Under the pieces are notes generated by a model. That model was given only the letters and a program-made list of their open reading frames with translations, made no database searches and was not told the origin of the DNA. Position numbers and translations under genes: made by a program. A stretch of 64,000 bases of DNA from Bacteroidales bacterium (GTDB lineage Bacteria > Bacteroidota > Bacteroidia > Bacteroidales > F082), in contig JAFTXI010000013.1 of assembly GCA_017461665.1 (NCBI GenBank), positions 1 through 64,000 of the forward strand, in the 5' to 3' direction. This document shows, in pieces, positions 41,860 to 50,789 of the stretch; position 1 is the first letter of the stretch, and each line of letters begins with the position of its first letter.

Positions 41860-43557
41860 TTATTCTTTGTTGATAATTTTGTTAACTTTTTCCAAGAGTT
41901 CAGCCTCTTTTTGCATTGCCTTGGCTTCGATTTCAGCACCAGCTTGAACCATTTTTTCTGCGAACTCTCTGTCTTTGATACCAGCAGCGTTAATCTTGAC
42001 ATTCAAATATGCTCCCATGACAGCACTTCTGCAACACATAGCTCCAACACCGGCGTCTGACACTGATGCAGGGTTACCGTCGTTGACCATAGCTTCGACG
42101 ACTTCAAATGCCGAGTAAGCGACTTCCATCGTTCTGAATGGGACTTCGATAGCATATTTTGAAGCGTTTTCCAAAGCTTCTTTACGAGCTGCTTTTTCTT
42201 CTTCTGTCTTCTTAGGCAATCCTAATGCATCCATAATCTTATTGAATGCGTTAGTATCTTCGTCAACTAAAGCAATGAGTTGATTCTTTATAGCTTGACC
42301 TTTCTCTGCCCATTGTGAGAAGAACTCCCATCTGTCGTCCCAACCTGGTTTGTGTGATGACAAGTTTGCTACCATTGTTGCCAACGATGCGCCAAGAGCT
42401 CCCATATATGCTGAGATAGAACCGCCGCCAGGAGCTGGACTTTCGCTTGCTGTCTCATCAGCGAAACCTGCACATGTCATATCAACTAACTTCTTTTGTG
42501 AGTTGTCTTCGATCATAAATTCGATGACTTTCTCTTTAGGATTGAAAGGTTTCAAATCGTCGAGTCCCATCGATTTGATAGCTATCTTCATAATTTCGTC
42601 TTCGCTGATGCCCAATGAGCGTTCTTGTTTTGCGAGATAGAAACGACCGGCGTCTATAAGCACGCTCTTAGGAACGAGACCGACTATCTCACAGCCTGTC
42701 ACGCGAACTCCTCGTGCTGCAGCCTTGTTGCATACTTCTTCAAAGCAAACATGAACTGGTGTCTTAGCGATGTTGGTGATATTCATTGATACTTGAGCGA
42801 TGCCGTATTCTTCGATGAACCAGCCGATAGCCTTTGTTCCTGGCAATGAACCTGGAATCATGACTGGGTTACCGTTTTCGTCTTTGACAGGCTTATCTGT
42901 CACTTTAGGTCCTTGACGCATAGGACGACCTTTTTCGCGGACATCGAAAGCGATAGCATTGGCGCGACGTGTCGATGTTGTGTTTAAGTTGTAATTGATA
43001 GCGACTAAGAAATCACGAGCTCCAACTGCTGTAGCGCCTGTTGTAGCAACTCTGTCATTGAAGCAGGCTGGACCGAAGTCTGGTTTGCATCCTGATGACA
43101 ATCTTTCTGACAAGGCTTCATATTCGCCGGCACGACATACTGCGAGGTTGCGCCTCTCTGGGCAGAAAGCAGCGTTTTCGTAGCAGAATACTGGGATTTC
43201 CAATTCGTTACCGATTCTTTCTCCAAGTTGACGTGCGTATTCTACGACTTCGTCCATAATGATACCTGCGACAGGAACCAAAGGACAAACGTCGGTTGCG
43301 CCAAAACGAGGGTGGTCACCATGATGGTTACGCATGTCGATAAGTTCGCCAGCTTTCTTCACAACGCGGAATGCTGCTTCGCAAACATTCTTAGGTTCAC
43401 CAACGAAAGTGATAACTGTTCTGTTTGTTGTTGCACCTGGATCGACGTCTAACAATTTAACGCCTTCAACTTTTTCAATCTCGGCTGTCACCTGATTGAT
43501 AATGTTCATATCGCGACCTTCGCTGATATTAGGAACACATTCGATGATTTGTTTCAT
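41860..43557 (-). CDS. ftcD: Bifunctional glutamate formimidoyltransferase / formimidotetrahydrofolate cyclodeaminase
   Basis: A 565-aa fused enzyme. The N-terminal formiminotransferase (about 1-325: IIECVPNISEGRD, HHGDHPRFGATDVCPLVP) moves the formimino group from formiminoglutamate to tetrahydrofolate. The C-terminal cyclodeaminase (about 345-545: CAGFADETASESPAPGGGS) releases ammonia to give 5,10-methenyl-THF. This is the last step of histidine breakdown, yielding glutamate and a one-carbon unit usable by FolD (57397). It lies downstream of hutI in the same direction but has its own promoter at 43632. hutH and hutU are not in the window. Confidence 0.95.
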   Translation of the reverse strand: MKQIIECVPNISEGRDMNIINQVTAEIEKVEGVKLLDVDPGATTNRTVITFVGEPKNVCEAAFRVVKKAGELIDMRNHHGDHPRFGATDVCPLVPVAGIIMDEVVEYARQLGERIGNELEIPVFCYENAAFCPERRNLAVCRAGEYEALSERLSSGCKPDFGPACFNDRVATTGATAVGARDFLVAINYNLNTTSTRRANAIAFDVREKGRPMRQGPKVTDKPVKDENGNPVMIPGSLPGTKAIGWFIEEYGIAQVSMNITNIAKTPVHVCFEEVCNKAAARGVRVTGCEIVGLVPKSVLIDAGRFYLAKQERSLGISEDEIMKIAIKSMGLDDLKPFNPKEKVIEFMIEDNSQKKLVDMTCAGFADETASESPAPGGGSISAYMGALGASLATMVANLSSHKPGWDDRWEFFSQWAEKGQAIKNQLIALVDEDTNAFNKIMDALGLPKKTEEEKAARKEALENASKYAIEVPFRTMEVAYSAFEVVEAMVNDGNPASVSDAGVGAMCCRSAVMGAYLNVKINAAGIKDREFAEKMVQAGAEIEAKAMQKEAELLEKVNKIINKE

Positions 43558-43631
43558 ATCTATATCTTTTAATTATTTATCCTATAGGAAAATAAAAAAC
43601 CAAGGCAAGAAGCTCCCTAATTTTCAACTCG

Positions 43632-43639
43632 CAAAGATA
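43632..43639 (-). promoter_or_regulatory. -7 promoter element of ftcD
   Basis: TATCTTTG on the minus strand, 75 bases before the ATG. An AATTAGG array begins five bases upstream of the box. Confidence 0.65.
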
Positions 43640-43644
43640 GTAAT

Positions 43645-43677
43645 AATTAGGAATTAGGAGTTAGGAATTAGGAATTA
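43645..43677. repeat. AATTAGG heptad repeat abutting the ftcD promoter
   Basis: AATTAGG three times and AGTTAGG once in 7-bp steps. It covers the region where a -33 box would lie. Confidence 0.85.
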
Positions 43678-43708
43678 TTTTTTGTTTTTTGTTAGGTACT
43701 TGAGTAGC

Positions 43709-43795
43709 GACGAGTCAATGTTTCCTGCAAAAAATAAACACGCATTGACACGTCTCATATAAACAATTGTCATAAAAAAGACGTATCAATGATAC
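43709..43795. repeat. Hairpins between ftcD and hutI
   Basis: GACGAGTCAATG/CATTGACACGTC (43709-43754, one mismatch) and GTATCaatGATAC (43783-43795). A GTTAATT heptad run carrying the hutI stop follows directly. Confidence 0.65.
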
Positions 43796-43799
43796 ATTG

Positions 43800-45050
43800 T
43801 TAATTGTTAACTATCAATTTTCCGTTAATAACCACTTTATCTACTTTATTCGCTCCATAATAATATGGCATGAACTCGAGTCCGTTCATTGGTTTAGTGA
43901 TGATGATATTGGCGAGTTTGTCTTTTGTTATAGAACCGAGTTCGTGGCATACATCCATAGCGTAAGCTGTGTTCAATGTAGTAGCGTTAAAGGCTTCTTC
44001 GGGCGTCATCTTATATCTAATGCAAGCTGCCGACATAATGAACTGCATATTTCCTGAAGGTGATGTTCCTGGGTTAAAGTCGGATGCCATTGCTACAGGA
44101 AGTCCGGCATTAATCATATCGCGGACTGGCGAGAGAGGCAGATTCAAGAAGAAAGCGCAGCCTGGCAATACTGTCGGCATCGTCTCCGATCCTTTCAAGG
44201 CTTCTATCTCTTTCATTCCCATCTGTTCAAGGTGATCGACGGAGATGGCTCCGTATTTCACGCCAACTTGAACGCCGCCAGAGACAGCCATCTCATTGGC
44301 GTGAATCTTAGGACGCATCCCGTGTTTAATACCAGCCATCAAGATACGCTCTGTATCTTCGACAGTGAAGAATCCTTTGTCGCAGAACACATCGACGAAA
44401 TCGGCGAGGTTTTCATTAGCAACCAATGGCATCATCTCGTTAATGACCAGATCAACATATTCTTCCTGACGACCTCTGTACTCCATCGGTATTCCGTGAG
44501 CTCCGAGGAAGTTGGCTTTTATTGTCAATGGTGAATTTTCTTTCAAGCGTTTTATGACGCGTAACATCTTAAGCTCACTTTCTGTAGTGAGACCGTAGCC
44601 GCTCTTTATCTCGACTGCGCCTGTTCCCATGCACATTATCTCGTTGAGACGCGTCATCGCCGACTCATAGAGTTCGTCTTCTGTGGCAGCGGCTGTTGCC
44701 TTGGCAGAGTTAAGGATTCCTCCTCCCCTCTTAGCTATCTCTTCATAACTCAAGCCTTTAATCTTATCGACAAATTCCATCTCGCGTGAGTTAGCATAGA
44801 CGATATGAGTGTGAGAATCGCAGAATGTTGGCATTACGAGACCACCTTTAGCATCGATGACTTTTCTCTCTTTCTGAAGATACTGCTGATATTCTGGAGA
44901 GTCCATCTTACCATAATCAGCGATTTTCTTACCTTTTATATATAGGAACGCATTTTGAATACGATTCACTTCCGACATGGTGGCACCAGCTTTCATGAGA
45001 CTTCCGTCTTCTACGATACCGACTAATTCTTTGATGTTTATTATTAACAT
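43800..45050 (-). CDS. hutI: Imidazolonepropionase
   Basis: A 416-aa amidohydrolase that hydrolyses 4-imidazolone-5-propionate to N-formimino-L-glutamate, the substrate of FtcD. Metal-site motifs are visible: FCDSHTHIVYA near residue 75, NFLGAHGIP, KIHANEMAVSGG and the catalytic Asp in ASDFNPGTSPSG. The length is normal. Promoter at 45072. The C-terminal LIVNN and stop lie in an ATTGTTA heptad repeat. Confidence 0.95.
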   Translation of the reverse strand: MLIINIKELVGIVEDGSLMKAGATMSEVNRIQNAFLYIKGKKIADYGKMDSPEYQQYLQKERKVIDAKGGLVMPTFCDSHTHIVYANSREMEFVDKIKGLSYEEIAKRGGGILNSAKATAAATEDELYESAMTRLNEIMCMGTGAVEIKSGYGLTTESELKMLRVIKRLKENSPLTIKANFLGAHGIPMEYRGRQEEYVDLVINEMMPLVANENLADFVDVFCDKGFFTVEDTERILMAGIKHGMRPKIHANEMAVSGGVQVGVKYGAISVDHLEQMGMKEIEALKGSETMPTVLPGCAFFLNLPLSPVRDMINAGLPVAMASDFNPGTSPSGNMQFIMSAACIRYKMTPEEAFNATTLNTAYAMDVCHELGSITKDKLANIIITKPMNGLEFMPYYYGANKVDKVVINGKLIVNN

Positions 45051-45071
45051 GATAACGAAATTTAATTTTTA

Positions 45072-45079
45072 CAAAGATA
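45072..45079 (-). promoter_or_regulatory. -7 promoter element of hutI
   Basis: TATCTTTG on the minus strand, 22 bases before the ATG. A CAACAGA-class array starts nine bases upstream. Confidence 0.65.
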
Positions 45080-45087
45080 AGAAAAGA

Positions 45088-45115
45088 CAACAGACAACTG
45101 ACAACAGACAACAGA
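45088..45115. repeat. Heptad repeat CAACAGA upstream of the hutI promoter
   Basis: CAACAGA, CAACTGA, CAACAGA, CAACAGA, exactly 28 bp. Box, array, poly-T and hairpin follow the same order as at 28171-28245. Confidence 0.9.
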
Positions 45116-45130
45116 ATTTTTTTTTGTAGA

Positions 45131-45174
45131 GACGTATCGAATACGTCCAAAGTAGGGACACATCGAATGTGTCC
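45131..45174. repeat. Paired hairpins GACGTAT and GGACACAT
   Basis: GACGTATcgaATACGTC (45131-45147) and GGACACATcgaATGTGTCC (45156-45174), both perfect with the same cga loop. Confidence 0.85.
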
Positions 45175-45178
45175 TATA

Positions 45179-45274
45179 GAGTCTCCGAGTCACCGAGTCT
45201 CCAAGTCTATGAGTTTTTTCAGATTCTCAGATTTTCAGGTTTTCAGATTTTGAAATTCCGAGGTTCTGAGATTC
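45179..45274. repeat. Octamer repeat block of 12 units
   Basis: Units of the GAGTCTCC, CAGATTTT and GAGGTTCT type in 8-bp steps with one 9-bp slip. With the hairpins and terminator it accounts for nearly all of the 309-base gap. A further small hairpin GAGACG/GCGTCT lies at 45321-45343. Confidence 0.85.
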
Positions 45275-45307
45275 AAAAAAAGGAGCCGCCATTTTCATAG
45301 CAGCTCC
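45275..45307 (-). terminator. Intrinsic terminator of the deoxyhypusine-synthase-like gene
   Basis: On the minus strand GGAGCTGC pairs with GCGGCTCC (one G-U pair), followed by seven T. Confidence 0.8.
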
Positions 45308-45359
45308 CATCAGTCTTGTAGAGACGTCACTCTGTGGCGTCTATCAAGTCGTTAACTTT

Positions 45360-46397
45360 TTATTTCTGATAAATCTTTTGCCAGTTTTTATATTCTCTTT
45401 CTTTCCATGGTCCGTTGTGATATACGTAAGAAGCTATCAAAGGAATGACTGTTGTACCTTCTGCGTAAACCATTTGTTGGAGTTGGTGGCTTACCTTACC
45501 CCATGAACCTGCTTCGAGTAATGTTGATGATGAACAAGCGCCATCGCGGACATCAGCGACTGTGATTTGGATAGCGTACTTGTGCATTGGAACTTCATAG
45601 CCAAGGATTTCAGCGCAGACGACAGTGTCTTGAGCGAAGTTTTTAGGAGTACCGCCACCAATCATGAACAAACCTGTTTCAGGAGCTTGCATCTTGATTT
45701 GAGTCAATTCAACGAAGTCTTTCACTGAGTCGATTGACAAATATTTTTCGCCTTTTTGCATTCTTTCCCATTGGTGTTTACCGATACCGAAACCAGCTGA
45801 TGAGTCGCTGAATGCAGGAACGAAGATAGGCACACCACATTCGTAGCAAGTTTGTATCAAGCTATCTTTCTTAACAGCTTTGCCATTGTGCAACCATTTA
45901 CCTATTTCGTATATAAATTCGCGTGATGAATATGGGCGAGCTTCGAGCATGTTAGCGAGTTCGTATGTAGAATGGTCGCAAGCTTGAAGTTCTTCTTCAT
46001 CGATGTAGGTATCATAGATACGGTCGATATAAAGGTCGCGTAATGTTGTATCTGGAATAACGTTTTCTTTTTCGCCAATGTAGTGTTTGTAACCGAGAGC
46101 TTCAAACAAGTCCATATCGATGATAGAAGCACCTGTTGCAACAACAACGTCGATCATCTTGTTACGAACCATGTCAACATAAACTTGCATACAACCTGCA
46201 GCTGATGTAGAACCGGCTAATGTTAAAATGTTTGTACATTCTTTTTCCTTGCACATCATCATCAAGATGTCTGCAGCACGTGCTGTGTCGCGTGAAGTGA
46301 ATGACATGTTACGCATTGCATCTACCAATTCTGTTGAATTGTAACTTTTTATGTCGATGTGTTTAATAACATCTTTCAATAAATCTTTTTTTTCCAT
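45360..46397 (-). CDS. Deoxyhypusine-synthase-like protein (probable polyamine enzyme)
   Basis: A 345-aa protein of the deoxyhypusine synthase superfamily, which transfers the aminobutyl group of spermidine using NAD. The NAD-binding and active-site regions look intact: LTLAGSTSAAG, VVVATGASIIDMD, FVPAFSDSSAGFG, FMIGGGTPKNF and the catalytic-Lys motif SWGKV (K301). Bacteria lack eIF5A, so the real acceptor is probably a small amine, as for the homospermidine-forming homologue SpeY of cyanobacteria. That is inference. Monocistronic, promoter at 46436, terminator at 45275. The superfamily is clear; the reaction is open. Confidence 0.85.
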   Translation of the reverse strand: MEKKDLLKDVIKHIDIKSYNSTELVDAMRNMSFTSRDTARAADILMMMCKEKECTNILTLAGSTSAAGCMQVYVDMVRNKMIDVVVATGASIIDMDLFEALGYKHYIGEKENVIPDTTLRDLYIDRIYDTYIDEEELQACDHSTYELANMLEARPYSSREFIYEIGKWLHNGKAVKKDSLIQTCYECGVPIFVPAFSDSSAGFGIGKHQWERMQKGEKYLSIDSVKDFVELTQIKMQAPETGLFMIGGGTPKNFAQDTVVCAEILGYEVPMHKYAIQITVADVRDGACSSSTLLEAGSWGKVSHQLQQMVYAEGTTVIPLIASYVYHNGPWKEREYKNWQKIYQK

Positions 46398-46435
46398 TGT
46401 TATTAAATTTTAATTTGAAACTCAATTTTGTGGTG

Positions 46436-46443
46436 CAAAGATA
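46436..46443 (-). promoter_or_regulatory. -7 promoter element of the deoxyhypusine-synthase-like gene
   Basis: TATCTTTG on the minus strand, 39 bases before the ATG. Confidence 0.6.
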
Positions 46444-46558
46444 CATTTTAATATTTACATTTACAAGCAAAACAAAATCATAATTTTCGATGTTAATTAC
46501 TTAAAAAAAACGTATCTTTACAAAAAATTATTTTTAACCATTATCAAACTGATTTTAT

Positions 46559-47044
46559 ATGAAAAAATATCTTATCGCAGTGTTATCTATCACAATATTA
46601 ACAGCTTGCGGAAATTCTAAGAGAGAGAAGAAAGAAGTTAAAGAAACTAAGACAGTACAACAAGAAGTTAAGGTTGAAGACAATAGTCTCGTTAAAAGCG
46701 TCAACTACAATTATTTCATCAGAAATATTTGGAACTTGGAAAAATATCCAGACTCTTTCGCTTACGAGAACAAGCTTCCTTGCATCATTGATTTCTACGC
46801 CGATTGGTGTGGACCATGCAAAAAAATCGCTCCTATCATGGAAGAACTCGCTCAGGAATATGAAGGCAAAGTATTGATTTATAAAGTCAATGTAGATACA
46901 GAACGTAAGTTGGCTACAGTATTTCAGATAAGAAACATCCCGACAGTTTTCTTCTTTCCAAAAGAAGGTCAGCCGATGTCGCAAGTCGGTGGATTGACAA
47001 AAGATGATTACGTAAGAATAATTAACGAACACCTTATAAATTAA
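46559..47044 (+). CDS. Thioredoxin-fold lipoprotein
   Basis: A 161-aa lipoprotein: signal MKKYLIAVLSITILTAC with Cys17, then a charged linker (about 20-45). The thioredoxin domain has DFYADWCGPCKKIAP (C84, C87) and cis-Pro in RNIPTVFFF. Likely a periplasmic or outer-membrane-anchored disulfide reductase or oxidase. The stop overlaps the next start by one base (TAATG), so it is translationally coupled to the WbqC gene, whose link to thioredoxin is not obvious. Confidence 0.88.
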   Translation: MKKYLIAVLSITILTACGNSKREKKEVKETKTVQQEVKVEDNSLVKSVNYNYFIRNIWNLEKYPDSFAYENKLPCIIDFYADWCGPCKKIAPIMEELAQEYEGKVLIYKVNVDTERKLATVFQIRNIPTVFFFPKEGQPMSQVGGLTKDDYVRIINEHLIN

Positions 47045-47655
47045 TGCAACAGATTTTTCCCACAGCTTATCTGCCATCTATCAATTACATATCTTCATTC
47101 TTAAAAGAGGATAATCCTTCGATAGAATTATTTGAGACTTATCAAAAACAATCATGCAGAACAAGATGTAGAGTCATGACAGCCAACGGAATCCAGACAC
47201 TGACAGTTCCTGTTGTCAAGACCAATGGAAATCATACGCTTACAAAGGATATAGAAATAAGTTATAAGGAATTATGGCAACAGACACATCTTCGCTGCAT
47301 GGAATCGGCTTATAGGAAATCGGCTTATTTCGACTATTACTTTCCTTATTTTGAAAAGATTTACAAACAGAAATTCAACACCTTAATAGAACTGAACGAT
47401 TATTGTCTCAAGGTTATCTTGAAATTATTAAAGGTAAAAAAAGAATTTTCCTATACAGAAGATTTCGAGAGAATAACCGACAGCAAAGATTATAGATTGT
47501 CATTGTCGAAAGAAAATGACACGATAAAGACTGCATCTTATTATCAAGTCTTCGCCGACCGTCACGGTTTCGTACCAAATCTATCAATAGTAGATTTACT
47601 TTTCAACGAAGGAAACAGTTCAATATACAATTTACAAATGACAATTAACAGTTAG
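47044..47655 (+). CDS. WbqC-family protein
   Basis: A 203-aa cytoplasmic protein of the WbqC family, found in polysaccharide clusters and proposed to act on nucleotide-sugar or glycine-adduct chemistry; the biochemical role is not settled. Family landmarks: an early PTAYLPSINYI, NGIQTLTVPVV, the basic TLTKDIEISYKELWQ and HLRCMESAYRKSAYFDYY. It overlaps the thioredoxin gene by one base. The last residues MTINS and the TAG come from ACAATTA-type heptads. Confidence 0.85.
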   Translation: MQQIFPTAYLPSINYISSFLKEDNPSIELFETYQKQSCRTRCRVMTANGIQTLTVPVVKTNGNHTLTKDIEISYKELWQQTHLRCMESAYRKSAYFDYYFPYFEKIYKQKFNTLIELNDYCLKVILKLLKVKKEFSYTEDFERITDSKDYRLSLSKENDTIKTASYYQVFADRHGFVPNLSIVDLLFNEGNSSIYNLQMTINS

Positions 47656-47673
47656 AAATAATACAATTTTCAG

Positions 47674-47726
47674 GAGACGCAGCAATTACATCTTGTTGAT
47701 TTTTATTAGTGTAATTGATACGTCTC
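47674..47726. repeat. 53-bp GAGACG inverted-repeat element, copy 1
   Basis: 17-base arms GAGACGCAGCAATTACA and TGTAATTGATACGTCTC (3-base internal mismatch) around a 19-base loop. A second copy of identical length lies at 63619-63671. Confidence 0.85.
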
Positions 47727-47730
47727 TACT

Positions 47731-47789
47731 GGACACATTCGATTTGTCCCTACAATTGTTCATTGTAAATTGTTAACTGTTAATTGATT
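47731..47789. repeat. GGACACAT hairpin and ATTGTTA heptads
   Basis: GGACACATtcgATTTGTCC (47731-47749), then ATTGTTC, ATTGTAA, ATTGTTA, ACTGTTA, ATTGATT in 7-bp steps up to the stop of the convergent HD-domain gene (47789). Confidence 0.8.
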
Positions 47790-49855
47790 TAAACGGGGTA
47801 AGCTATTCTGACGTGATACATATTCATCAGTTTTCTCTTGAAGACTTTCTTGACAATAGTAATATCACGAAACGTTAAGTCGGTGTTAATAAACTGATTA
47901 TCCTTCATCTGTGTGTCGATAATTCCATCAACGAGTTTGCTAATTGACTCTTCTGTCTTATTCCCAAGACTTCGAGATGCCGCTTCCACCGAGTCAGCCA
48001 TCATAAGAACAGCAGTCTCTTTTGAGAAAGGAATAGGTCCATGATAGCGGAAATCTTCCTCATTGACATCAATATCAGGATTTGTCTTAAGTTCCATCTG
48101 ATAAAAATATTCTGTACGTCTTGTACCGTGGTGAGTTCTAACAAAATCAATAATCTGCTCCGGCACGTGATATTTTCTACAAATTTCTATTCCGTCAATG
48201 ACGTGATTGATGATAATCTGTGAACTTTCATAATACGACATATCGTCGTGTAGGTTGTATTTTCCGCTCTGATTTTCAGTAAAGAACAAAGGATTCTTAA
48301 GTTTTCCCACATCGTGATACATAGCGCCAGTACGTGCGAGTAACATATTTCCACCTATGGCGAAGAGTGCTTCTTCACAAAGGTCAGCGACCTGCATCAC
48401 ATGTTGGAAAGTACCTGGAGCTTCGGAAGCCAATTTCCTCAGCAGAGGCGAGTTTGTATTACTTAATTCTAAGAGAGTCAAGTCGGTGACAAAACCAAAC
48501 ACTCTCTCAAAGAGGAACGAAAGAGGAAGTGTCAACATAGTAAAGAGAGAGTTCATGGCAAAGATACCTACATCTCTCCATCCGAAGTTATCCAATCCTG
48601 CATCGAAGATAAGACTTATACCAATCCTCAAAATGATATACGAGATAAAGACTGCGAGATAAGTAAGGAAATATCTCGAACGCGAAGTGTTCCTCGACAA
48701 TACAAAAATTGAGATAAGAGAAACAAAGAACTGTATCACGAAATAACGGAACGAGTTAGGTACCGCAAGACATATAATTATAAGTGTAAGTGTCTGAATA
48801 TAAATAGCTGCCCTCGTATCGAAGAATGTCACCAACAGCATTGCCAAGATAGGTATCGGCATCATATAAATCATGTCGGGATAATGTTTTATAACCCAGA
48901 AAGATGGGATTATCATCAGCAGCATCATCACTAAAATCATGCTCAACGAACCTGATTCTTTGTAAAGGTCGGAACGCATCAACTTCAAAGCGACGAATAA
49001 CAAGACGAAGATTAGAGCTACAACTATTATCTGACCGTAGAGGTTTAAGTTTCTGTTAAACATATTTCCATCATCGTGTGAGGCATATTCCATCTTTAAA
49101 GAATTGAGAATGTTATATTTCTCGTCAGTAATAAGTTCTCCTTCCGAGATGATAAGTTCATCTTTCTGAATCATACCGAATGTCAAGGAAATTGCAGACA
49201 GAGCCTGTTCCTCAGCTTGATTGGTCAAATCTTCAGAATAAATCACATTCTGATGAAGGTAAACAAGTAATAATCTGTTGATGAGAATCTTGTCTATTTC
49301 AGGATCTGTATTTGTCAAATAATCTGTCACGAAATCAGTTGCAGACTTCATCGTATAAAAATCGCGTAACTGCTTAGTCTTCACCACTCTGTCGCGAACG
49401 ACATCTATCATTGATTCTGGTTTTAAATTTTCATACAAAGAGATGACCGCTATTATACCCTTATTCTCAATAGTATCGTATAACTTCTCGAGTAATAATC
49501 TGTTAGCATCTTTATTCTCTTCCAATCCATTCCACTTCGTATTGAAATCTTCCAACATCAATATCTTATTGTTCTTTGTGATATTCGCGTCATAAACAAA
49601 AATAGGCTTGAAATCTTTGAGAGCATTTTCCTCTTCAATCTTCATTTGTTCGCTCGACTTATAAATAGGAAAGTTGAACGGAGCATATAAGGACTCATAT
49701 TGCCAAGGACGCGTCTTCTGATATTCGTATTTAAACTTCACCGTTCTCGGCATCTGCCATACCACAACAAAAGTCGCTACAAGAAAAAGCAACACTCTAA
49801 ATATCGCCTGATACGAATGTGCCAACTTTGACAAAAAGGAAGATATTTTACTCAT
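47789..49855 (-). CDS. 7TM-HD membrane phosphodiesterase (PgpH-type)
   Basis: A 688-aa membrane protein. After one N-terminal transmembrane helix comes an extracytoplasmic 7TMR-HDED-like domain (about 50-270), then about seven transmembrane helices (about 275-470), then a cytoplasmic HD domain (about 480-650) with FQHVMQVADL, MYHDVGKLKNP (HD near residue 514), IINHVIDG and VRTHHGT. This is the PgpH architecture, which hydrolyses cyclic di-AMP. All HD ligands appear present. The ATG at 49855 is used since the longer frame starts with TTG. Promoter at 49878. Cyclic di-AMP as substrate is inferred from the family. Confidence 0.88.
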   Translation of the reverse strand: MSKISSFLSKLAHSYQAIFRVLLFLVATFVVVWQMPRTVKFKYEYQKTRPWQYESLYAPFNFPIYKSSEQMKIEEENALKDFKPIFVYDANITKNNKILMLEDFNTKWNGLEENKDANRLLLEKLYDTIENKGIIAVISLYENLKPESMIDVVRDRVVKTKQLRDFYTMKSATDFVTDYLTNTDPEIDKILINRLLLVYLHQNVIYSEDLTNQAEEQALSAISLTFGMIQKDELIISEGELITDEKYNILNSLKMEYASHDDGNMFNRNLNLYGQIIVVALIFVLLFVALKLMRSDLYKESGSLSMILVMMLLMIIPSFWVIKHYPDMIYMMPIPILAMLLVTFFDTRAAIYIQTLTLIIICLAVPNSFRYFVIQFFVSLISIFVLSRNTSRSRYFLTYLAVFISYIILRIGISLIFDAGLDNFGWRDVGIFAMNSLFTMLTLPLSFLFERVFGFVTDLTLLELSNTNSPLLRKLASEAPGTFQHVMQVADLCEEALFAIGGNMLLARTGAMYHDVGKLKNPLFFTENQSGKYNLHDDMSYYESSQIIINHVIDGIEICRKYHVPEQIIDFVRTHHGTRRTEYFYQMELKTNPDIDVNEEDFRYHGPIPFSKETAVLMMADSVEAASRSLGNKTEESISKLVDGIIDTQMKDNQFINTDLTFRDITIVKKVFKRKLMNMYHVRIAYPV

Positions 49856-49877
49856 ATTCAACAGATTATTATTCTCA

Positions 49878-49885
49878 CAAAAATA
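49878..49885 (-). promoter_or_regulatory. -7 promoter element of the 7TM-HD gene
   Basis: TATTTTTG on the minus strand, 23 bases before the ATG at 49855. Confidence 0.55.
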
Positions 49886-49965
49886 TTATTTTTTTAGTTA
49901 GAAACAACTGCTAATATACAATTATTTTTTTTAATTTAGCAATCATAACAAGTGAAATAAAAACT

Positions 49966-50685
49966 ATGAGACACGGAATTTGCAAGTTGGCTGTCGTACC
50001 AATGAGAGGCGAATGTTCTCACAAAAGCGAACTCGTTTCTGAATTGTTATTCAACGACATATATGAAATTTTGGAAGAAAACGAAGAATGGATGAAGATT
50101 CGTTGTATGTATGATTCATACGAAGGTTGGATTAGGAATTTACAACACAGCGAGCTTAACGATGAAGATTTTGAATCATATCTTAAGAAAGAAAAATATA
50201 TAATCAACTCAGCTGTAGCGTCTTATAGAAATTTGATTCTCAGTTTTGGAAGTAAGGTCTTTGAGAAGACAGAAAACGCTATCGCTTTAAGAAAGGTTTT
50301 CGATCATAGGATTATGGTTGAATCGGCGATAAAACTACTTGACGTTCCATACAGATGGGGAGGAAAAAGCGCGATGGGCATCGACTGTTCGGCATTCGTT
50401 CAGTTGTGTGCAAAAGTCGCGGGATTTAAGTTACCACGAGACGCGTCACAGCAGGTAGAACGCGGCGAAACAATCTCTCAACTCGTTGAAGCACATGCCG
50501 GCGATTTAGCGTTTTTTAAAGATAATAAAGACAAAATAACTCATGTCGGAATTATGCTTTCCAACGACAAGATCATTCACGCTTCAGGTAAAGTTCGTAT
50601 CGACGCCATAGACCAGATTGGAATCTTCAACAAAGACAGCAAACATCACACACATATACTCAGCTGCATAAAAAGAATCCGTTGA
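49966..50685 (+). CDS. NlpC/P60 (C40) cell-wall peptidase with SH3-like domains
   Basis: A 239-aa cysteine peptidase related to gamma-D-glutamyl-L-diamino-acid endopeptidases that cleave muropeptides. Residues 1-60 form an SH3b-like domain (GICKLAVVPMRGE; SYEGWI). The C40 domain has the catalytic triad in GIDCSAF (C141), THVGIM (H193) and IIHASG (H205), plus the family motif YRWGGKS. No signal peptide is visible, so it may be cytoplasmic, acting in muropeptide recycling, as in similar Bacteroidota proteins. Monocistronic. Confidence 0.88.
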   Translation: MRHGICKLAVVPMRGECSHKSELVSELLFNDIYEILEENEEWMKIRCMYDSYEGWIRNLQHSELNDEDFESYLKKEKYIINSAVASYRNLILSFGSKVFEKTENAIALRKVFDHRIMVESAIKLLDVPYRWGGKSAMGIDCSAFVQLCAKVAGFKLPRDASQQVERGETISQLVEAHAGDLAFFKDNKDKITHVGIMLSNDKIIHASGKVRIDAIDQIGIFNKDSKHHTHILSCIKRIR

Positions 50686-50742
50686 CACATTAATAATTAA
50701 TGAAACACATACTTTTAACTTTCATTTTTAAAATAAAAAATT

Positions 50743-50750
50743 TAAATTTG
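50743..50750 (+). promoter_or_regulatory. -7 promoter element of pruA
   Basis: TAAATTTG matches TAnnTTTG, 39 bases before the ATG. Confidence 0.6.
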
Positions 50751-50789
50751 TAGCCAACAAACAAGAACACAAACATAAAAGATAACATT

